Shown here piece by piece: positions 1-6,573 of a DNA stretch of 58,828 bases. The DNA comes from an uncultured Collinsella sp. GTDB lineage: Bacteria; Actinomycetota; Coriobacteriia; Coriobacteriales; Coriobacteriaceae. The position numbers and the translations under genes were made by a program. Location of the stretch: positions 1 to 58,828 of the forward strand of contig UQZH01000010.1 in NCBI GenBank assembly GCA_900545445.1, read 5' to 3'. Below the pieces are notes generated by a model. It had not been told where the DNA came from. It made no database searches and was given only the letters and a program-made list of their open reading frames with translations. Every line of letters starts with the position of its first letter. The first letter of the stretch is position 1.

Positions 1-732
1 CTGCGGTACCAGGCGGCCGACGTTGATGGAGTTGGCGCTCGAAAGCACCGTGCCGGCAGCCTCCAGACGTTCGGCAAGCTCCTTATCGGCAAAGATGCGC
101 TTGACGGCGCTCTGGGCGTCGTCAAAGTTGCCGCGGATGCCGCAGACGGCGACGTTGTCGCCCTCCTGCGTGGACATCTGCAGATTCTGCACGCGGCTGA
201 CTTTGCCCTCGGGATAAAAGACGGTGATGCCCGTGCCCGGCGCGTCGGCAAAACCGGCGAGTGCGGCCTTGCCGGTGTCGCCCGACGTGGCGGTGACGAT
301 CATGATGCGCTCGGCGCCGCCGTCCTTGGCGGAAGTGCGGGCCATCAGACGGGGGAGCATCTGCAGGGCGACGTCCTTGAAGGCGCTTGTGGGGCCGCCA
401 AAGAGCTCCATCACATAGGTCTGAGGGGCGTCAGCGCCCGGCGCAGCGTCGAGTTTGACGAGCGGCGTAACCTCTTCACTCGCAAACGTGCCGCGGTATG
501 CCTCGTCGACACACGCCGATATTTCTTCGGCCGTGTAATCATTCAGTAACATTCCCAACACATCTTGAGCGATTTCAAAGTACGATTTATCTGCAAGCGA
601 GCTGATATCGACCTGCTGGGTGCCGAGCTCGTCCGAGATAAACAAACCCCCGTCGGGAGCGATGCCGGTACGGATTGCCACCTTACTTGAGCATGATAAA
701 GTGCGTCCTCGTGTACTATGATAAGTTCCCAT
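1..732 (-). CDS. thrC: Threonine synthase, C-terminus beyond the window
   Basis: Pyridoxal-phosphate enzyme that converts O-phosphohomoserine to threonine in the cytoplasm. The 244 visible codons start with the family's N-terminal pattern (YHSTRGR at residues 4-10). The motif FGGPTSAFKD holds the likely PLP-binding Lys119, and TATSGDTGKAA follows near residue 145 as the phosphate-binding loop. The family is usually close to 490 residues, so about half is visible and the stop lies off the left edge. The ATG at 732 is preceded by a GAGGAG ribosome site. It is divergent from aspartokinase with about 100 bp between them, which fits shared control of the aspartate pathway. Identification is secure. 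Confidence 0.95.
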   Translation of the reverse strand, partial: MGTYHSTRGRTLSCSSKVAIRTGIAPDGGLFISDELGTQQVDISSLADKSYFEIAQDVLGMLLNDYTAEEISACVDEAYRGTFASEEVTPLVKLDAAPGADAPQTYVMELFGGPTSAFKDVALQMLPRLMARTSAKDGGAERIMIVTATSGDTGKAALAGFADAPGTGITVFYPEGKVSRVQNLQMSTQEGDNVAVCGIRGNFDDAQSAVKRIFADKELAERLEAAGTVLSSANSINVGRLVPQ

Positions 733-748
733 ATAACAGTGCTCCTCG

Positions 749-783
749 GATACCTTGGTCCCAATCGGTGAAACCATGGTATC
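749..783. promoter_or_regulatory. Imperfect palindrome between thrC and lysC
   Basis: Arms GATACCTTGG (749-758) and CCATGGTATC (774-783) match at 9 of 10 positions and sit midway between two divergent biosynthetic genes. They could be an operator or a hairpin in the thrC leader. No lysine riboswitch or T-box core was recognised here. The role is inferred from position only. Confidence 0.3.
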
Positions 784-835
784 AGAGCGCGCAAAACAGG
801 TTTGCAGAGGCTTTTAGAAAGGTAACCTCCACGCC

Positions 836-2224
836 ATGATAAAAATTGCCAAGTTTGGCGGCTCGTCGGTCGCCGACGCCGAACACTTCAAGAAGATTAA
901 GGCCATCGTCGATGCCGACCCTGCCCGCCGTTTTGTGGTGGTTTCCGCCTGCGGTCGCCGCTTTAAGGGCGACACCAAGGTGACCGACCTGCTCTACCTG
1001 GTTAACGCGCACGTTAAGTATCACGTGTCGTGCGAGGAGCTGCTCGAGGACATCGGTCAGCGCTATTTTGATATCGCTGACGAGCTGGAGCTCACCTATC
1101 CCATCCGCGAGGAGTTCGCAGCCTTTGCCGAGCGCGCCCGCTCGGGCGGCTACTCCACCGAGGAGCTTGTAAGCCGCGGCGAGTACTTCACTGCTCGCCT
1201 GATGGCCGAGTACCTGGGCCTGCCGTTCCTGGACGCCGCGACGGTTGTGGCGTTCCATCACGACGGTACGCTCAGCATGAACCGCACCTCCGAGCTGGTG
1301 CAGGAGTACGGCCAGCAGGGCGGCTTTGTTATGCCTGGCTTCTACGGCGCGACGCGTGAGGGCCAGATCAAGCTGCTCGACCGTGGCGGCGGCGATATCT
1401 CGGGCTCGATCCTGGCCAAGTGCCTGGGCGCCGACCTGTACGAGAACTGGACCGACGTCTCGGGCTTCTATTCTGCCGATCCGCGTATTGTTCCCGAGGC
1501 TCAGCCCATCGCCCGCGTTACCTACGAGGAGCTGCGCGAGCTTTCGTACATGGGTGCGAGCGTCCTGCACGAGGAGGCCGTGTTCCCCGTGCGCGAGGCT
1601 GGTATTCCGCTGGTCATCAAGAACACCAATGCGCCGCAGGACCCCGGCACCATCATTAGCGAGACGGCTGATGAGGGTGAGGCAGAGCCCATCATTACCG
1701 GCGTGACCGGCAAGCGCGGTTTTGTCGCCATCAACGTCGCCCGTGACCGCACCAAGCCTCGCGTCGGCTTTATGCGCCGCGCACTTTCGGTCTTCGAGCG
1801 CTATGACGTTTCCGTCGAGCACATGCCCACCGGTGTCGACCGCTTTGGCGCCGTGGTGCAGGAGCAGGACGTTCACGATTCGCTGTACTCGCTCGTGGGC
1901 GACATTCAGCAGGAGGTCGAGCCGCTCGAGATCGAGGTTGTCGAGGGCTTGGCGCTTATCGCGACCGTTGGCCGCAACCTGCGCGGTCGTGCCGGCATCT
2001 CTGGCCACCTGTTTGGCATGCTTGGCCAGGCGGGCGTGAGCGTGCGTATGATTTCACAGAGCTGTGACGAGATCAACATCATCATTGGCGTGGAGGAGAA
2101 GGACTTCGATCTGGCGATTCGGACCATTTACCGTGCCTTCTCCGATGAGAACGGCATTGTGAAGGTCTCCGACCTGGAGGCTTCCGCGCCGGTCGATCCT
2201 GCTCTGGCTGCGCTCCACAAGTAG
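836..2224 (+). CDS. lysC: Aspartokinase (monofunctional, two ACT domains)
   Basis: Phosphorylates aspartate, the first step towards lysine, threonine and methionine. The 462-residue protein opens with the kinase signature KFGGSSV (residues 6-12). It has the substrate-binding segment SRGEYFTARL near residue 120 and a glycine-rich LLDRGGGDISG region near 180. The last 150 or so residues fit tandem ACT domains, which in this family bind lysine or threonine for feedback inhibition. A GAAAGG ribosome site precedes the ATG. There is no fused homoserine dehydrogenase. asd follows after about 175 bp that carries two hairpins, so the two genes may be transcribed separately. Family assignment is firm; the allosteric effector is not readable from sequence. 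Confidence 0.95.
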   Translation: MIKIAKFGGSSVADAEHFKKIKAIVDADPARRFVVVSACGRRFKGDTKVTDLLYLVNAHVKYHVSCEELLEDIGQRYFDIADELELTYPIREEFAAFAERARSGGYSTEELVSRGEYFTARLMAEYLGLPFLDAATVVAFHHDGTLSMNRTSELVQEYGQQGGFVMPGFYGATREGQIKLLDRGGGDISGSILAKCLGADLYENWTDVSGFYSADPRIVPEAQPIARVTYEELRELSYMGASVLHEEAVFPVREAGIPLVIKNTNAPQDPGTIISETADEGEAEPIITGVTGKRGFVAINVARDRTKPRVGFMRRALSVFERYDVSVEHMPTGVDRFGAVVQEQDVHDSLYSLVGDIQQEVEPLEIEVVEGLALIATVGRNLRGRAGISGHLFGMLGQAGVSVRMISQSCDEINIIIGVEEKDFDLAIRTIYRAFSDENGIVKVSDLEASAPVDPALAALHK

Positions 2225-2236
2225 CTGCTATCTCGC

Positions 2237-2324
2237 TAGATTTTTGGGACTCGCCTCAAAAATCTACGGCGGGGCGTTTCGTTTCGGTTTCGTTTCGACG
2301 GGGCGGGTTTCGTGCCCGCCCCGT
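2237..2324 (+). terminator. Two hairpins between lysC and asd
   Basis: Hairpin one pairs TAGATTTTTG (2237-2246) with CAAAAATCTA (2257-2266). Hairpin two pairs ACGGGGCGGG (2298-2307) with CCCGCCCCGT (2315-2324) and is followed by a weak T-rich stretch. Together they likely terminate or attenuate lysC transcripts before the asd promoter. Confidence 0.55.
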
Positions 2325-2398
2325 TCTTGTATACACTGGCAACAATAATCGGCCTGCTCGGCGTGCGGGCAAAAGCCACAACCTTTAAAGGGGGAAGC

Positions 2399-3424
2399 AT
2401 GAAACAGTACACGGTTGCTATTTTGGGCGCGACGGGAGCCGTGGGCACCCAGATGCTTGAGTGCCTCAACGAGCAGGAGTTTCCGGTCGGTAAGCTCAAG
2501 CTGCTGGCGAGTGCGCGTTCCGCGGGCAAGACCGTTGAGTTCCGCGGCGAGCAGATCGTGATTGAAGAGGCTTGCCCCGAGGCCTTTGAGGGCTGCGACA
2601 TTGTACTCGGTGCTGCCGGCGACGATATCGCCAAGGAGCTGCTGCCCGAGGCCGTCAAGCGCGGCGCCGTCGTAGTCGACAACAGCCATGCCTTCCGCAT
2701 GGATCCCGAGGTGCCGCTGGTCGTGCCCGAGATCAATGCCGACGACATCAAGTGGCATCACGGCCTTATCGCCAACCCCAACTGCGCGACCATTATCGGC
2801 CTGGTTCCCACGTGGCCGCTGCATCAGCTCGCCGGCGTGAAGCGCATGATCGTCTCGACGTACCAGGCGGCTTCGGGTGCCGGCGCTCCCGGTATGGCCG
2901 AGCTCGAGGCTCAGCTGGCCGCCCTGGGCCGCGGCGAGGAGATTCCCGAGCCGCGCGCGTTTGCCGCCCAGCTGGCGAGCAACCTGATTCCGCAGATCGG
3001 CGGCGTCAAGGAGGAAGGCTTTACCTCCGAGGAGATGAAGCTGCAAAACGAGGGCCGCAAGATCATGCACCTGCCCGAGCTGCGCGTGAACTGCACCTGC
3101 GTGCGCGTGCCCGTGCTGCGTTCGCACTCCGAGAGCATTACGCTCGAGTTTGAGCGCGATATTACGGTCGAGGAGGCTCGCGCTGCGCTGGCTGCCGCTC
3201 CCGGCGTCAAGCTGGTTGACGATATGGCTGCCGAGGATGCACACGACCGTTTCCCCATGCCGATGGATACGTCCGACCAGGACCTGATTTGGGTCGGCCG
3301 CGTGCGTCGCGACATCTCGAACCCCGAGGCCGCGCGCGGTATCACCTTCTGGTGCTGCGGCGACCAAATCCGTAAGGGCGCGGCAACCAACGCCGTCCAG
3401 ATCGCTAAGCTGCTCTGCGAGTAG
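2399..3424 (+). CDS. asd: Aspartate-semialdehyde dehydrogenase
   Basis: Reduces aspartyl phosphate to aspartate semialdehyde with NADPH, directly after aspartokinase in the pathway. The 341-residue protein has the nucleotide loop GATGAVG near residues 9-15, the catalytic Cys129 in NPNCATI, and the conserved RVPVLRSHSE segment. A reading frame extends upstream of 2399, but this ATG has an AAAGGGGGAAG ribosome site just before it and begins the family's usual MKQYTVAILG. Length is typical. The neighbours thrC and lysC complete a small aspartate-family cluster. Confidence 0.96.
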   Translation: MKQYTVAILGATGAVGTQMLECLNEQEFPVGKLKLLASARSAGKTVEFRGEQIVIEEACPEAFEGCDIVLGAAGDDIAKELLPEAVKRGAVVVDNSHAFRMDPEVPLVVPEINADDIKWHHGLIANPNCATIIGLVPTWPLHQLAGVKRMIVSTYQAASGAGAPGMAELEAQLAALGRGEEIPEPRAFAAQLASNLIPQIGGVKEEGFTSEEMKLQNEGRKIMHLPELRVNCTCVRVPVLRSHSESITLEFERDITVEEARAALAAAPGVKLVDDMAAEDAHDRFPMPMDTSDQDLIWVGRVRRDISNPEAARGITFWCCGDQIRKGAATNAVQIAKLLCE

Positions 3425-3436
3425 TGTGGCCTGTCC

Positions 3437-3565
3437 GGCGGGGCCGGGCTTAGTTTTCAGAACGTCCTCGACCATGTGTGGCGCCTTGTCCTGCTCCTTC
3501 GGAGCCGCGGACAAGGTGCCACACTGGTCTGCGGAGTGTTCTGAAAACTAAGCCCGGCCCCCGCC
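3437..3565. repeat. Nested long palindrome downstream of asd
   Basis: Outer arms at 3437-3463 and 3538-3565 are complementary over 27 bases with a single extra C. Inner arms at 3476-3491 and 3509-3524 (GTGTGGCGCCTTGTCC and its near-complement) differ by one wobble pair. A third hairpin GCTCC-TTC-GGAGC (3493-3505) forms the tip. It begins 12 bases after the asd stop and could end transcription, but it is far longer than a normal terminator and lacks a T run. It has the same plan as the element at 12014-12197. The 3566-3728 segment that follows holds no gene or feature I can recognise. Confidence 0.8.
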
Positions 3566-3728
3566 TTCGGTGACGCTGCTGCAAGCGACCTGCAATGGGG
3601 CCGTTGTTGGTTGGGGCCGCTGGGCTGATATGGGGGCACGTGGCCGTTGCAGGCCCTGGTCCCGGCGGCGGCCTCGGCGCTTTGCGCCTGCCGCCTGAGG
3701 TGACTTTGGGGTTGGGGTGAATCGGGGT

Positions 3729-3900
3729 CTAATACTTTTCCCGAGAAGTGAACGACCTTATTTTGACCCCTGAAGCATTGGCATATTTTGACCGCTATTT
3801 CCTGCGGTTTTGCTGTGCGAATCCTGCGGTTTTGCGGTCTAAAGGTGTGGATGCTCCGGGGCTTCGTTTTTACTCGTTCACTTCTCGGGAAAAGTATTAG
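3729..3900. repeat. Long inverted repeat with 27-bp perfect arms
   Basis: Arms 3729-3755 and 3874-3900 are exact inverted copies (one contains CTTTTCCCGAGAAGTGAACG). The 118-bp interior has two copies of CCTGCGGTTTTGC and no coding signal. A tRNA-like fragment abuts its right edge. No transposase is nearby. It may be a non-autonomous element or a cruciform-forming intergenic repeat. Confidence 0.75.
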
Positions 3901-3916
3901 AGCTCAGCTGGTAGAG
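3899..3916 (+). other. tRNA D-arm-like fragment
   Basis: The bases AGAGCTCAGCTGGTAGAG match the D-arm consensus of many bacterial tRNAs. No acceptor stem, plausible anticodon loop or TPsiC arm follows, so this is at most a remnant. It directly abuts the 27-bp inverted repeat. From 3917 to 4053 nothing else was recognised. Confidence 0.3.
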
Positions 3917-4066
3917 GTACCGCTTTGGCGTCGAGCCCCCGCGTCATCTTCGCTTGATTGGGGAAAGCGGTCTCGCTTAAACAATTACGAGCCTGCCCGG
4001 GCGTATCAGGCAGGTTGTCTGCACAATTCGCGGTATCATGGTGCGGAGTTTTGAAAGGAGCCGCTG

Positions 4067-4645
4067 GTGGTCACGACGACGTTTGCTTCGCCTTTGGGCG
4101 AGATTCTGCTTGCCGCTGATGGCCGCGGTTTGACAGGGCTTTGGTTTGAGGGGCAGGAGCATTTTGGCTCTACGCTGCTCAAAGAAGATGCGGAGCACGT
4201 TGAGGGCGCCGACGCGGTTTCCGGTATTGGTGGCATGTTGTCGGCGAATCCGGCAAATGGTGCGGCCTCTTCGGTGCTTGAGCGTTCTTGGGCTTGGCTG
4301 AATGCTTATTTTGCAGGGCAGGAGCCTCGGTTTACGCCGCCGTTGCATATGATCGGTACGGCGTTTCAGCGCGAGGTTTGGTTTGAGCTGCTTTCTATTC
4401 CGCGTGGTGAGGTCGCTACGTATGGTGAGATCGCCCAGCGTGTCGCCGCCCGACATCGTGTACCGGGAAACGAGGCGCCCGTTGTGTCTCCCCGTGCTGT
4501 GGGGGCTGCGGTCGCGCGTAATCCCATTTCGATTATCGTGCCGTGCCATCGCGTGGTGGCAGCCGACGGATCGCTCAACGGATATGCCGGCGGGCTTGAC
4601 CGCAAGGAGTGGCTGCTGCGGCTTGAGGGCGCGTACGAGGAGTAA
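4067..4645 (+). CDS. ogt: Methylated-DNA--protein-cysteine methyltransferase
   Basis: Repairs O6-alkylguanine by moving the alkyl group onto its own cysteine. The 192-residue protein carries the hallmark IVPCHRVV with acceptor Cys160, preceded by the DNA-binding helix segment GEVATYGEIAQRVA. Two short insertions relative to the usual protein, about residues 55-65 and 127-140, make it somewhat longer than the common 160-175 residues. The start is GTG at 4067 with an AAAGGAG ribosome site 6 bases upstream. A GyrI-like gene with a LexA box lies about 0.3 kb further on, so this stretch has a DNA-damage flavour, although no LexA box was seen before ogt itself. Confidence 0.93.
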   Translation: MVTTTFASPLGEILLAADGRGLTGLWFEGQEHFGSTLLKEDAEHVEGADAVSGIGGMLSANPANGAASSVLERSWAWLNAYFAGQEPRFTPPLHMIGTAFQREVWFELLSIPRGEVATYGEIAQRVAARHRVPGNEAPVVSPRAVGAAVARNPISIIVPCHRVVAADGSLNGYAGGLDRKEWLLRLEGAYEE

Positions 4646-4660
4646 CGCTTGAACACTTTG

Positions 4661-4786
4661 CCTGTAGTAGCCGACTTCGACCAAAGCTCGCTCGAGTTCG
4701 CTTTGATCAGAGCACTTAAGACCCTTGTTAGCTGTCAATAGTACTATCTGTTCGTTGATGGATATCCACGACTTCTGGTATTTCAT
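4661..4786 (-). pseudogene. N-terminal remnant of an Abi-family (Abi_2-like) protein
   Basis: Reading leftward from the ATG at 4786, about 42 residues look like the start of Abi abortive-infection proteins. They begin MKYQKSWISINEQIVLL, then continue KGLKCSDQSELERALVEVGYYR. The family typically begins with a K-P/S-W..(F/I)xEQ..LL pattern, followed by a GL segment and VGYYRLSGY. The resemblance ends after YYR, exactly where the frame runs into the 3' end of ogt, so most of the gene is missing. It is probably a truncated defence gene whose 3' part was deleted. The call rests on remembered family pattern and needs a profile search. Confidence 0.5.
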
Positions 4787-4956
4787 TTAAGCCTCTTGAT
4801 ATAAAAAGAGCTGGAGTTGCGCATCGTTGAGAGGCTTTCCAGCTTTAGAGAGATAAAATTATAAGATACGATGACCTGCGTCAAGGAAGCTGCCAGATGA
4901 CCTTGGAGCGGCTGATTGCCTGGCCTAAAACCTGATGCGCGGGACGGCGCCCCACG

Positions 4957-5595
4957 CTATTCAGCGCGCTTGATAGGATGACGGACCACGGTCTTAAGTT
5001 TCTCCGGTGCACATTTGCGTGGATCGGAGAGATAGATTTCGTGATGGAAACGGGTGTCTGAGAAGTCGGGGACATAGCCCTGCTCGGTCATGTATTCATG
5101 CATAGCGTTTACAGTCGCCGGTTCGTTGTCGTAGGGCCCGGTGTGCATGCATTGAACGCAGAGACCCTCGTCAACTTTAAGCAGCTCAACGGCGGAAAAG
5201 TCCAGTTTCTTCTTGGTCGTGGCTTCCGCGACTGCCCAGTCAAAGTCATCTTGGGTGACGAAATCGGGCAGGCGGATGCACGAGGTAAAGTTGAAATCGT
5301 CCTTGCGTACATAGTCGATGTCGCCGCTCGGGGAGTCTTGCCACCAGAAACCCTCGAGCGGCGGTACCACAAAGTCGAAATAGCCCTCGATACTCCTTGA
5401 GCCTTTCTTCGACATCTTGACGGTATAGGCGATGCCGTAAAGCAACGGCAGGGCGTTTTGATACTCGCCACCTTCGGTATTTGGGTCACCCTTTCCGCGA
5501 ACGGCTACGTAGTTCATAGGCGGGACAGTTACGATACTCGGCTTGCTTGCAGGTCTGTAGAGCTCCTTGCATTCCTTCTTAAAGTCGAACGCCAT
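4957..5595 (-). CDS. GyrI-like small-molecule-binding domain protein
   Basis: A 212-residue single-domain protein of the GyrI-like (SbmC/effector-binding) superfamily. Family features visible are an N-terminal strand VPPMNYVAVRGKGDP, a central WWQDSP segment, and a C-terminal CMHTGPYDNEPATVNAMHEYM region followed by HHEIYLSDPRK. There is no DNA-binding HTH, so it is not a MerR/AraC regulator. Members bind hydrophobic cations, act as hydrolases of some toxins, or (E. coli SbmC) protect gyrase. An AGAAAGG ribosome site precedes the ATG. A perfect LexA-type box lies 57 bp upstream, suggesting damage-inducible expression as for E. coli sbmC. Family is clear; ligand unknown. Confidence 0.85.
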   Translation of the reverse strand: MAFDFKKECKELYRPASKPSIVTVPPMNYVAVRGKGDPNTEGGEYQNALPLLYGIAYTVKMSKKGSRSIEGYFDFVVPPLEGFWWQDSPSGDIDYVRKDDFNFTSCIRLPDFVTQDDFDWAVAEATTKKKLDFSAVELLKVDEGLCVQCMHTGPYDNEPATVNAMHEYMTEQGYVPDFSDTRFHHEIYLSDPRKCAPEKLKTVVRHPIKRAE

Positions 5596-5651
5596 GTTGG
5601 CCGCCTTTCTGCGTATTGGCCTGCTTAGATAGCTGAATCATATCATAGAAA

Positions 5652-5665
5652 CGAACAGCTGTTCG
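5652..5665 (-). promoter_or_regulatory. Predicted LexA (SOS) box
   Basis: CGAACAGCTGTTCG is a perfect 14-bp palindrome matching the Gram-positive LexA/DinR consensus CGAAC-N4-GTTCG. On the minus strand it overlaps a plausible -35 (TTCGAA), with TATGAT/TGATAT as -10 further on, in front of the GyrI-like gene. Binding there would block transcription. Confidence 0.7.
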
Positions 5666-5766
5666 AATGAGTTGGCTGACAGATTGAGATGCGTGCGTTG
5701 TGTTTGGCGGTCGGCCTGACCCCGTCGATGATTTCTCTGCCTCCCCGGCGCCTCATCTATAGCTGC

Positions 5767-5812
5767 CGTTTCCCCATATAAAACCTGCCAAAATAAACCT
5801 GTCCCTTTTTGG
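5767..5812 (-). repeat. GGGACAG-loop dispersed hairpin repeat, copy 1
   Basis: Contains AACCTGCCAAAATAAACCTG then TCCCTTTTTGG. It is one of six related copies in the window (also near 16040, 18307, 28292, 51354 and 56244). It lies upstream of the ABC exporter genes. The right arm is changed here (GGTCGG instead of GGCAGG), so the hairpin is weaker. Confidence 0.75.
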
Positions 5813-5866
5813 TCGGTGCGAAATGGGTAATACTAAAGAGTTATCCGACCAGATGGGAATTAATCG

Positions 5867-6568
<702 letters not shown>

Positions 6569-6573
6569 CGCCC

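Noticed and set aside
733..835. Lysine riboswitch or T-box upstream of lysC
   Set aside because: The gap is too short for a lysine riboswitch with a terminator, and no T-box core motif is seen.
782..2008. Minus-strand frame opposite lysC, and a similar one at 2264-3514 opposite asd
   Set aside because: Both are shadows; the plus-strand proteins carry full enzyme signatures and ribosome sites.
3899..3975. Complete tRNA gene
   Set aside because: Only the D-arm matches; no acceptor pairing, anticodon stem or TPsiC arm can be drawn.
5596..5866. Second SOS box controlling ogt or the ABC exporter
   Set aside because: No further GAAC-N4-GTTC site was seen; GTTC-N4-GAAC at about 17274 has reversed half-sites and lies between convergent gene ends.
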